Assembly: GCA_003486945.1 (NCBI GenBank)
Contig: DNFL01000204.1
Span: forward strand, 1-10,202
Direction of reading: 5' to 3'
Source: Hyphomonas sp.
GTDB lineage: Bacteria > Pseudomonadota > Alphaproteobacteria > Caulobacterales > Hyphomonadaceae
DNA: 10,202 nucleotides
This document shows, one piece after another, positions 1 to 5,366 of this stretch. The first letter of the stretch is position 1, and each line of letters begins with the position of its first letter. The notes beneath the pieces are model-generated. The model searched no databases and was not told the DNA's origin. It was given only the letters and a program-made list of their open reading frames with translations. The translations under genes and the position numbers were made by a program.

Positions 1-438
1 CTTGGCCTTCTTGATCTGGTCCATGCCGTCCCGGCGCACGTTGCGCACCGACACGCGGGCATGTTCGGCGTATTGCGCGGCGACCTTGGTCAGTTCGCGG
101 CGGCGCTGTTCGTTCAGTTCGGGAATCGGCAGCATGACCAGCGTGCCGTTCAGTTGCGGGTTGATCCCCAGCCCGCTGTCACGGATCGCCTTTTCAACCT
201 TGCTGACCATGCCCTTGTCCCAGACGTTGATCACCACCATGCGCGGTTCGGGCACGTTGATCGTGCCCAACTGGTTGATCGGCGTCATCTGGCCGTAAGC
301 CTCGACCTGGATCGGTTCGAGCATCGAGCCCGAGGCCCGCCCGGTGCGCAAACTGGCAAATTCGGTGCGCAACGAGGACAGCGCTCCCTCCATCCGGCGC
401 GTCAGGTCATCGATGTCGATTTCGAGGTCGTCGCTCAT
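1..438 (-). CDS. frr: Ribosome recycling factor (RRF), 3' end cut by window edge
   Basis: RRF acts in the cytoplasm with EF-G to split post-termination 70S ribosomes so the subunits can be reused. The reading frame starts at an ATG (438-436) and stays open to base 1, giving 146 residues of a family that is usually about 185 long, so the C-terminal ~40 residues lie outside. Family hallmarks are visible: the N-terminal helix with [14 protein letters not shown], then SLRTGRAS at about 29-36, the domain II stretch with [15 protein letters not shown] at 63-77, [14 protein letters not shown] at 87-100, [18 protein letters not shown] at 104-121, and [14 protein letters not shown] near the end. No strong Shine-Dalgarno is seen; a weak CGGAA lies 7 nt upstream of the ATG. 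The usual alphaproteobacterial upstream partner is pyrH, which is absent here. The sequence resembles Rhodobacterales RRF more than Caulobacterales RRF, judged from memory. Identification is secure; the context is odd. Confidence 0.95.
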   Translation of the reverse strand, partial: MSDDLEIDIDDLTRRMEGALSSLRTEFASLRTGRASGSMLEPIQVEAYGQMTPINQLGTINVPEPRMVVINVWDKGMVSKVEKAIRDSGLGINPQLNGTLVMLPIPELNEQRRRELTKVAAQYAEHARVSVRNVRRDGMDQIKKAK

Positions 439-481
439 GCGGGTGTTCCGGTCCGTTCAAAGGTGCTGACTTTCCCGCAAC

Positions 482-511
482 CTATACCCGCAAAGCGCGG
501 GGCATGTATAG
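482..511. repeat. Inverted repeat in the ylxR-frr gap
   Basis: Arms CTATAC (482-487) and GTATAG (506-511) are perfect complements. Inside them CCGC and GCGG (or CCCGC 487-491 and GCGGG 497-501) can also pair, giving a bulged hairpin. It lies 44-73 bp upstream of the frr ATG, so it could be an operator or a leader structure. No T-tract follows on either strand, so it is not a convincing terminator. Function unknown. Confidence 0.4.
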
Positions 512-527
512 ACCCGGACGCCAGAAC

Positions 528-552
528 GGGCGCGACCGCGAGGATCGCGCCC
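528..552. repeat. GC-rich inverted repeat, 8-bp arms
   Basis: GGGCGCGA (528-535) and TCGCGCCC (545-552) are perfect complements around a 9-nt loop. In the minus-strand transcript this hairpin lies about 55 nt after the stop of the ylxR-like frame. It is not followed by a T-run (the sequence after it is CGTTCTGG), so it is at best a weak or Rho-assisted terminator or an RNA-stabilising stem. Confidence 0.4.
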
Positions 553-585
553 GGGTTTCCGGGACCGGTCGTCTGGGGGGCGTCC

Positions 586-601
586 GGCCCTGGAAAGGGC
601 C
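586..601. repeat. Short perfect hairpin right after the ylxR-like stop
   Basis: GGCCCT (586-591) and AGGGCC (596-601) pair perfectly around a 4-nt loop, starting 3 nt after the stop codon at 607-605 on the minus strand. No T-tract follows. It may protect the 3' end of the message or be chance in GC-rich DNA. The rest of the 439-604 gap shows no promoter that I would defend. Confidence 0.35.
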
Positions 602-604
602 TGA

Positions 605-1273
605 CTACAGGTTATGGCGGTTCAGGATGACCTCGTTGCCGATCCGCAGCGAGATGTCGCCGTCGTCAATCTGGGCCAGCAGGTTTTCCATGACCTCCAG
701 TTGGAGGTCCAGGTCGATCGCGGTTTGCTGCGCGATCCCCTGCTGGGGCCCCAGAACAGGACCTTCGCCCAGGGGTTGCCGGTCGCGCGGGACCTCTTCC
801 TCGTCAAGGATGTTCACCTCCTCGAATTCGGGCTCGGCGATCTCGATCCCGACTCCGCGGCGCAGGGCATCGCGCACCTGGTCGATGCCGGTCACCGCCT
901 GCCCGGCCTTGCGGGCAAAGCCGAGTAGATCGACACAGCGTTTCACCAGCAGCGTCTCGATCAGGTCCGCGAGACCTTCCGGCACCGTGACAGCCGTTTT
1001 GAAGCCGCGTGCAAAGGCGCCCTTTTTTGCAGCCGTTTCAACATGCTCGCGCTTTGCGGTCACCCAGACGCCCCTGCCCGGCAGGCGGCAGGCGATATCC
1101 GGCGTCACCACGCCGTCCGGAGACAGAACAAAGCGCACCATCGCATCCTGCGGCAGGCGTTCGCGCGTCACCGCGCACAGTCGCTCAGGCGAGGAAGCGT
1201 CTTCCTCGCCCGAAACGTATCCTTCGATGTCAGCGGTCAGGCGCGGATCACTCTCGGGATGCGGCATCATCAT
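605..1273 (-). CDS. ylxR: YlxR-family (DUF448) RNA-binding protein with an aberrant C-terminus
   Basis: YlxR proteins are small nucleic-acid-binding proteins encoded between nusA and infB; in alphaproteobacteria a second, L7Ae-like half usually follows the DUF448 fold. I place the start at ATG 1273 (alternatives 1270 and 1267) because GGAGG lies 6 nt upstream, giving 222 residues and a 26-nt overlap with nusA. Residues ~32-92 carry the DUF448 signature: CAVTRERLP (33-41), VRFVLSPDG (46-54), LPGRGVWV (64-71), KKGAFARGF (83-91). Residues ~104-139 begin the L7Ae-like half (LLGFARKAGQAVTGIDQVRDALR). From about residue 140 (position ~856) the family resemblance stops. The last 83 residues form an acidic and Gln-rich tail (EEVNILDEEEVPRDR at 151-165, then DLDLQLEVMENLLAQIDDGD) that I do not recognise, ending at TAG 607-605. 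That tail shows coding-like third positions, so it is probably the true 3' end of another gene joined in frame. Functional state unknown. Confidence 0.8.
   Translation of the reverse strand: MMMPHPESDPRLTADIEGYVSGEEDASSPERLCAVTRERLPQDAMVRFVLSPDGVVTPDIACRLPGRGVWVTAKREHVETAAKKGAFARGFKTAVTVPEGLADLIETLLVKRCVDLLGFARKAGQAVTGIDQVRDALRRGVGIEIAEPEFEEVNILDEEEVPRDRQPLGEGPVLGPQQGIAQQTAIDLDLQLEVMENLLAQIDDGDISLRIGNEVILNRHNL
845..870. other. Probable breakpoint or join within ylxR
   Basis: This is where the YlxR frame leaves its family pattern (after the DALRR stretch, residues 135-139). On the high-coordinate side lies an intact rimP-nusA-ylxR order; on the low side infB is missing and frr appears without pyrH. 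Glycine codons also differ: before the join, 1 of 11 in ylxR and 0 of the first 7 in nusA are GGG, while after it 3 of 8 in the tail and 3 of 10 in frr are GGG. The sample is small. The reading frame stays open across the point, so no stop or frameshift marks it. It could be an assembly chimera or a real rearrangement. Confidence 0.55.
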
Positions 1274-3017
1274 CGCCGCCCTCCATCTGAAGATCTGCCA
1301 GATCGATGCCGAGCTCTTCTGCGAGCGCGTCTTCGTCGTCGTCATTGTCCGAATTGCCAAGCTCGCCGAGGGCGAGGAGGGCGCGCTCTTCTTCGGTCAG
1401 CTCCGCCGCCGGCTCGTCTCCGGCCTGCTGGGCGATGAGGGCGTCGAGCGCTTCCGGTTCGATCCAGCCGGCGATGACGCGGGCTTTCATCACGAACATC
1501 TGAGCGTCGTCCTTGCGCATCTCACCCTTCTTCAGGATGCCTTCGACCCAGACCGGTTTGCCATCCGGGCCCGGCTCGCGGTAGCCGGTGATGTCGTCGG
1601 GCACGAGGCCGGCAACGTCTTCGACCGTCTTGATGCCCTGCTCGCCGAGTTTCACGGCGAAGGCCGGGGTGACGCCTTCGAGATCCATCACGGCATCCTC
1701 GACACCGAGTTCGCGGCGCTTGGCATCGTTCTCGGCGGCGAGCTGGTCGAGGAAGTCGCGGGCGCGCTCCTGCAGCTCTTCGGCGACATCCTTGTCGAAG
1801 CCTTCGATGGTGATGAAGTCTTCCGGTGCAACGAAGGCGATCTCCTCGACCGTCTCGAAGCCTTCGGAAGCGAGCAGCTGGGCGAGCGTTTCGTCCGCAT
1901 CCAGAGCTTTCATGAACAGTTCGGTACGCTCCTGGAACTCTTTCTGGAAGCGTTCGGAATCCGCCGACTCTGTGATCAGGTCGATCTGCCAGCCGGTGAG
2001 TTGCGAGGCGAGGCGCACGTTCTGTCCGCGGCGGCCGATGGCCAGCGGGAACTGGTCGTCTGCCACAACAACCTCGACGCGGCGCTCGTCTTCATCGAGT
2101 ACCACTTTCGAGACTTCCGCCGGCTGCAGCGCGTTCACGATGAAGGTTGCCGCGTCATAGCTCCACGGGATGATGTCGATCTTCTCGCCCGAGAGCTCGC
2201 CGACAACCGCCTGCACGCGCGCGCCGCGCATACCGACGCAGGCGCCGACGGGGTCGATGCTGGAATCGTGCGACAGCACGGCGATTTTGGCACGCGAGCC
2301 CGGGTCACGCGCGGCGGCCTTGATCTCGATCACGCCTTCATAAACTTCCGGCACTTCCTGCGCGAACAGGCGCGCCATGAATTCCGGCTTGGCGCGCGAG
2401 AGGAAAATCTGCGGGCCTTTGGTTTCGCGGCGCACGTCATAGACATAAGCGCGGGTGCGATCGCCGACGTGGAGGTTTTCGCGCGGGATGCACTCGCTGC
2501 GGCGGATGATGCCTTCGGCGCGGCCGAGGTCGACGATGACATGGCCATACTCGACGCGCTTGACGATGCCGTTGATGATCTCGCCGACGCGGTCCTTGTA
2601 TTCATTGTACTGACGTTCACGCTCGGCATCGCGCACTTTCTGCGTGATCACCTGCTTGGCGGTCTGGGCGGCGACGCGGCCGAAGTCAAAGGGCGGAAGC
2701 TCTTCCTTCAGTTCGCTGCCGATCTCGAGCGATGCGTCGATCTTCTTCGCATCTGCAAGGCGCAGCTGCTTGGCTTCGTCTTCGAAATTCTCGTCGGAGA
2801 CAACCGTCTGCACGCGCCACAGCGTCTGCTCGCCGGTCGCAGGATCGATCTTCGCCCGGATGTCATGCTCCTGGCCATACTTTGCCTTGGCGGCTTTCTC
2901 GATCGCCTCCTGCATCGCCTCGATGACAATGCGCTGGTCGATCGACTTCTCTTCCGCGACCGCCTTGGCGATCTGCAGGATTTCAAGCCGGTTGGCGGAA
3001 ACGCCGATGGCGGTCAT
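1248..3017 (-). CDS. nusA: Transcription termination/antitermination factor NusA
   Basis: NusA binds RNA polymerase and nascent RNA, modulating pausing, intrinsic and Rho-dependent termination and antitermination. The 589-residue protein shows the full domain order: N-terminal RNAP-binding domain (1-~130, ending in the QKVRDAERERQYNEYKDRVG linker helix), S1 domain (~145-210, GIVKRVEYGHVIVDLGRAEG), two KH domains with GxxG-like loops (GMRGARVQ at 262-269; IGRRGQNVRLASQLTGW at 327-343), and two C-terminal helix-hairpin-helix repeats (~370-425 and ~440-520) as in proteobacterial NusA. The alphaproteobacterial phrase WVEGILKKGEMRKDD (490-504) is present. A low-complexity acidic tail (DNDDDEDALAEELG at 557-570, then EGGDDDA) follows from about 535. 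The ATG at 3017 overlaps the rimP stop by 4 nt (ATGA), implying translational coupling; the end overlaps ylxR. All seven glycines in the first 150 residues use GGC. Possibly autoregulated through the hairpin upstream of rimP. Confidence 0.98.
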   Translation of the reverse strand: MTAIGVSANRLEILQIAKAVAEEKSIDQRIVIEAMQEAIEKAAKAKYGQEHDIRAKIDPATGEQTLWRVQTVVSDENFEDEAKQLRLADAKKIDASLEIGSELKEELPPFDFGRVAAQTAKQVITQKVRDAERERQYNEYKDRVGEIINGIVKRVEYGHVIVDLGRAEGIIRRSECIPRENLHVGDRTRAYVYDVRRETKGPQIFLSRAKPEFMARLFAQEVPEVYEGVIEIKAAARDPGSRAKIAVLSHDSSIDPVGACVGMRGARVQAVVGELSGEKIDIIPWSYDAATFIVNALQPAEVSKVVLDEDERRVEVVVADDQFPLAIGRRGQNVRLASQLTGWQIDLITESADSERFQKEFQERTELFMKALDADETLAQLLASEGFETVEEIAFVAPEDFITIEGFDKDVAEELQERARDFLDQLAAENDAKRRELGVEDAVMDLEGVTPAFAVKLGEQGIKTVEDVAGLVPDDITGYREPGPDGKPVWVEGILKKGEMRKDDAQMFVMKARVIAGWIEPEALDALIAQQAGDEPAAELTEEERALLALGELGNSDNDDDEDALAEELGIDLADLQMEGGDDDAASRE

Positions 3018-3613
3018 TGGAGATCTCCTGTCTCTTCTTCCGTGTCGTCTTCAGTTTCGTCGATTTCGAAATCGGCGAAGGTTTCGTCGTCGTCATCCGG
3101 TTGCGGCGGGAGGTTCCCGGCGGCGCGTGCGGCGGCGATCAGTTCGTCGGTGAGCACAAGGCTCGCCCGGCTCATTTCATGGACCCCGGCAACGAGTTCG
3201 GTCTCGTCATCAAGTTCGATATGTGCGCCGGCCTCGTCCTCGCCGGTGATCGTGCCAGTGAAGCGGCGCCGGCCATCGATCGGGCGGGCGAGCTCAACCT
3301 TCACCGCATGGCCGATCCAGCGGGCAAAATCGCCGGGACGGGTCAGCGGCCGGTCGATTCCGGGCGTGGACACTTCCAGCATGTAGGCTTCGGAAATCGG
3401 GTCCGCGGCGTCCAGAACTGGCGACATGGCGCGGCTGAGACGCGCGCAATCCTCGACATCGGTCGGGGCGCCCCCTGCCCGCTCGGCCATCACCTGCAGG
3501 TGCGGGCGGCGGCCGCCCTGAACCCGCAGGCGCACGATTTCCATGCCGAGGCCTTCCGCGACGGGGCGGATCAGGTCCAGCAGGCGGCTTTCCTGTTCAG
3601 TCAGGGCGATCAT
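3014..3613 (-). CDS. rimP: Ribosome maturation factor RimP
   Basis: RimP helps assemble the 30S subunit. I start it at ATG 3613 (199 residues, starting MIALTEQE). The frame runs open further upstream, to 3730, but that extension would cross the terminator-like hairpin and is Arg-rich, unlike the family. Domains: an alpha/beta N-terminal domain (1-~92) with the signature AYMLEVSTPGIDRPL at 76-90, and a C-terminal SH3-like domain (~95-155) with GRRRFTGTITGEDE at 114-127. After it comes an acidic tail (DDDDETFADFEIDETEDD, 173-190), longer than in enterobacterial RimP (about 150 residues). The Shine-Dalgarno is poor (GGAATTG, well upstream), so translation may be weak or structure-controlled. The stop overlaps the nusA start by 4 nt. 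It is the first gene of the rimP-nusA-ylxR unit. Confidence 0.96.
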   Translation of the reverse strand: MIALTEQESRLLDLIRPVAEGLGMEIVRLRVQGGRRPHLQVMAERAGGAPTDVEDCARLSRAMSPVLDAADPISEAYMLEVSTPGIDRPLTRPGDFARWIGHAVKVELARPIDGRRRFTGTITGEDEAGAHIELDDETELVAGVHEMSRASLVLTDELIAAARAAGNLPPQPDDDDETFADFEIDETEDDTEEETGDLQ

Positions 3614-3638
3614 GCGAGGCGGAGCAATTCCAGATAAA

Positions 3639-3670
3639 GAAAAACGGCGGACCCGTTCCCGGACCCGCCG
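3639..3670 (-). terminator. Intrinsic terminator / candidate attenuator ahead of rimP
   Basis: On the minus strand CGGCGG pairs with CCGCCG, two G-U wobbles continue the stem, then CCG pairs with CGG around a GGAA (GNRA-type) tetraloop (3670-3645). Five Ts follow (3644-3640). The 11-bp stem plus T-tract is a good Rho-independent terminator, and it ends only 26 nt before the rimP ATG. It could be a second, back-up terminator for cspA, or a leader attenuator if a promoter lies between it and the cspA terminator. No T-tract follows on the plus strand, so it is directed towards rimP. Confidence 0.75.
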
Positions 3671-3693
3671 CCGATATGTTTCGACTTGGCGGC

Positions 3694-3722
3694 TAGATAA
3701 TCCCGAAAGGGGCCCCTGTCGA
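3694..3722 (-). promoter_or_regulatory. Possible sigma70-type promoter for rimP-nusA-ylxR
   Basis: On the minus strand TCGACA (3722-3717, 5 of 6 to TTGACA) is separated by 17 bp from TATCTA (3699-3694, matching only the first three bases of TATAAT). The spacer contains a perfect 10-bp palindrome AGGGGCCCCT (3708-3717). Transcription would begin near 3687, giving a leader of about 75 nt that includes the terminator hairpin. The -10 match is modest, so this is a candidate only; its position between two terminators supports it. Confidence 0.35.
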
Positions 3723-3740
3723 GGGGGCATGTGTGACCAG

Positions 3741-3776
3741 AAGAAAACAGCGGCCGGGAGGGTTTCCCGGCCGCTG
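3741..3776 (-). terminator. Strong intrinsic terminator of cspA
   Basis: A perfect 12-bp stem (CAGCGGCCGGGA at 3748-3759 on the plus strand with its complement at 3765-3776) encloses a 5-nt loop. On the minus strand it is followed by TTTTCTT (3747-3741). It starts about 30 nt after the cspA stop codon, the expected place, so cspA is probably transcribed as its own short message. Confidence 0.9.
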
Positions 3777-3784
3777 CTTCCTGA

Positions 3785-3798
3785 CCCCTTTAAAGGGG
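3785..3798. repeat. Perfect 14-bp palindrome between cspA stop and its terminator
   Basis: CCCCTTTAAAGGGG is fully self-complementary. It lies 8 nt after the cspA stop codon and just before the terminator stem. It may be part of 3' end folding or a binding site; no function is established from the sequence. Confidence 0.4.
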
Positions 3799-3805
3799 CG
3801 AACCC

Positions 3806-4015
3806 TTAGAGGATCTTCAGGTCGACTGCCGAGGTCTTGCCGCGGCGTTCGTCCTTGTAAAGCTCGTAAGAGATTGCCTGGTTCTCGGCGAGGGTACGCA
3901 GACCCGACCGCTCGACTGCAGAGATGTGAACGAAGACGTCAGCGCCGCCCTCATCCGGCTTGATGAAGCCAAAACCCTTTTGGTCGTTGAACCACTTAAC
4001 TTTTCCGGTTGCCAT
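3806..4015 (-). CDS. cspA: Cold-shock domain protein (CspA family)
   Basis: This is a single-domain OB-fold protein of 69 residues that binds single-stranded RNA/DNA, typically as an RNA chaperone at low temperature or in stationary phase. The N-terminus MATGKVKWFN is typical, RNP1 is KGFGFI (13-18) and RNP2 is DVFVHIS (26-32). The end, GKTSAVDLKIL, resembles alphaproteobacterial CspA-type proteins. The ATG at 4015 is preceded by a good AAGGA 8 nt upstream. It sits alone: 185 bp from trmB upstream, with a strong terminator downstream. Its insertion between trmB and rimP is unusual for this cluster as I know it. Whether it is cold-induced cannot be read from the sequence; several csp paralogues are common, so the exact symbol is uncertain. 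Confidence 0.95.
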   Translation of the reverse strand: MATGKVKWFNDQKGFGFIKPDEGGADVFVHISAVERSGLRTLAENQAISYELYKDERRGKTSAVDLKIL

Positions 4016-4106
4016 GCAGGCCTTCCTTTACCGTATTCCGGCCGCGGCGGACGCGGGATGCGCCATACCGGTGCCTATCGAAAGCGGAGGAGGGAAAGTC
4101 ATTGCC

Positions 4107-4140
4107 GTCGGTCTGACGGGGTCTTGATATTCAGACCGAC
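4107..4140. repeat. Inverted repeat in the cspA upstream region
   Basis: GTCGGTCTGA (4107-4116) and TCAGACCGAC (4131-4140) are perfect 10-bp complements with a 14-nt spacer, 92-125 bp upstream of the cspA ATG. It could be an operator or part of a structured 5' leader, as long cold-shock leaders often fold. No T-tract follows it. The 4016-4200 gap otherwise holds the cspA Shine-Dalgarno and a TTGACC (minus strand, 4185-4180) for which I find no good -10 partner. No clear trmB terminator is visible. Confidence 0.5.
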
Positions 4141-4200
4141 CGGTTTCGATGGCATGCAAATGCTCACAAAAAGCCCGAAAGGTCAAGGAAATCTACAGCT

Positions 4201-4899
4201 TCAGGTTCGCGCGAGGTCGTACCATATCGGGTCACAATCGCCGAGTTTCTTGGATTCGTAGCGGGTTGTGACATGGTCCGCAGGCGGACGGCGCCAGTCA
4301 TCGGCGCTCTGTGCGGTCCAGTCGAAGCCGCCATGGCTCAGGAAGGCGAGCAGCGCTTCATCCGCATACGACGCCACATCGGTGGCAAACCGGACGTGTG
4401 CGCCGGGCGCCAGAACGCGGTGCAGTGCAGCAAGGAAGGCCGGCTGTATGAGGCGGCGTTTCTGCTGACGGCGTTTCGGCCAGGGATCCGGGAAGAGGAT
4501 GAAGACGCGGGCGATGGAGCCCTGCGGCATGGCGGCGAGCAGGTCTCGCGCATCGTCCGGCCACAGACGGACATTCGTGAGCTGGTTGTCCTCGATCCCC
4601 GCGAGCGCCTTGGCGACGCCTTCGATGAAGGGCTCGCAGCCGATGAAACCGGTCTGCCGGTTGGTAGCTGCCTGATGGACCAGATGCTCTCCGCCGCCGA
4701 AGCCGATTTCCAGCCAGACTTCATCCTTGCCGGGAAACAGCGCGCGCGGATCGAAGGCGCCTTCGGGCGCAGGGATACGGAATGCCTCCAGCCCGGTTTC
4801 GACAAGCCTCTGCTGGCGCGGCGAGAGCGGGCGCCCACCGGTGCGGCCGAAGCTGCGGATCGGCCGCGCTTTCAGGGTGTCCTTGTCGGGGCCGGGCAT
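4201..4899 (-). CDS. trmB: tRNA (guanine46-N7)-methyltransferase TrmB
   Basis: TrmB methylates N7 of G46 in the variable loop of tRNA using S-adenosylmethionine. I start it at ATG 4899 (232 residues) because AGGA lies 7 nt upstream and it leaves a 1-nt gap after the preceding regulator; the upstream ATG 4926 and TTG 4929 lack a Shine-Dalgarno. Visible motifs are the SAM-binding EIGFGGGEHL (64-73) and GCEPF (87-91), the family signature FPDPWPKRRQQKRRL (136-150), FATDVASYADE (171-181), and the C-terminal TRYESKKLGDCDPIWYDL (212-229). The length is typical. It is the last gene of the presumed miaB-to-trmB run. In many alphaproteobacteria metK, which makes its SAM substrate, sits directly before it; here it does not. 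Confidence 0.97.
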   Translation of the reverse strand: MPGPDKDTLKARPIRSFGRTGGRPLSPRQQRLVETGLEAFRIPAPEGAFDPRALFPGKDEVWLEIGFGGGEHLVHQAATNRQTGFIGCEPFIEGVAKALAGIEDNQLTNVRLWPDDARDLLAAMPQGSIARVFILFPDPWPKRRQQKRRLIQPAFLAALHRVLAPGAHVRFATDVASYADEALLAFLSHGGFDWTAQSADDWRRPPADHVTTRYESKKLGDCDPIWYDLART

Positions 4900-4900
4900 T

Positions 4901-5326
4901 TCAATCCTGGCTGCTGGAGCGGCCATCAAAGGCGGAGGCCGCGGCCCGCACCGTATTGAGCAGCGACTTGCGCAGCGAGATATCCTCGATCTTCTGGAAG
5001 GCCGCGATCAGCTCCAGCATTTCCGGCGTCATCACCGGAGCGTGGGGCTCGTCTTCGTCTTCAGCAAACTCGGCCTGTTCGGCTTCGAGGAATTCTTCGG
5101 CGCCTTCGAAGAAATAGCTGATCGGCACGCCGAGCACGCCGGCGATTTCATAGAGGCGACCCGCGGAGACGCGGTTGACGCCCTTCTCGTATTTCTGGAC
5201 CTGCTGGAAGGTGAGTTCGAGGATTTCGCCGAGGCGTTCCTGGGTCAGCTTCAGCTCACGCCGGCGCCAGCGGATTCTCTGTCCGACAACCCGGTCAATG
5301 CCGCTGGGAAGTTTGCTGTCCGTCAT
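4901..5326 (-). CDS. XRE/Cro-CI family transcriptional regulator (PhrR/PraR-like)
   Basis: This 141-residue protein has an N-terminal helix-turn-helix of the XRE type (about 13-72: VGQRIRWRRRELKLTQERLG, then LTFQQVQKYEKGVNRVSAGRLYEIAGVLGVPISYFF), an acidic linker (~76-97), and a short C-terminal helix (LIAAFQKIEDISLRKSLLNT, 106-125). The same architecture is known in the alphaproteobacterial regulators next to lnt, such as rhizobial PhrR/PraR-type proteins. The targets cannot be told from the sequence. ATG 5326 has GGAG 4 nt upstream. It lies 40 nt after lnt and 1 nt before trmB, so it is probably co-transcribed with them. No cognate operator is identified. Confidence 0.92.
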   Translation of the reverse strand: MTDSKLPSGIDRVVGQRIRWRRRELKLTQERLGEILELTFQQVQKYEKGVNRVSAGRLYEIAGVLGVPISYFFEGAEEFLEAEQAEFAEDEDEPHAPVMTPEMLELIAAFQKIEDISLRKSLLNTVRAAASAFDGRSSSQD

Positions 5327-5366
5327 CCGTCTCCCCGGTCACCCATTCTGGGGGGTGCCATTGCCC

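Noticed and set aside
504..3386. A 960-codon open frame on the plus strand, antisense to ylxR, nusA and rimP
   Set aside because: It mirrors the codon phase of the real minus-strand genes in GC-rich DNA, has Arg/Ser-rich and Phe/Asp-rich blocks typical of shadows, shows no domain, and crosses the suspected join.
3614..3730. N-terminal extension of RimP by 39 residues
   Set aside because: It would translate through the terminator hairpin and is Arg-rich without family similarity; ATG 3613 fits the RimP family start.
4273..4959. A 228-codon plus-strand frame opposite trmB
   Set aside because: Antisense shadow: trmB has all its family motifs and there is no start context or domain on the plus strand.
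5327..5366. Possible hairpin between lnt and the XRE gene (CACCC with GGGTG)
   Set aside because: Only 5 bp with an 8-nt loop and no T-tract; not distinguishable from chance.
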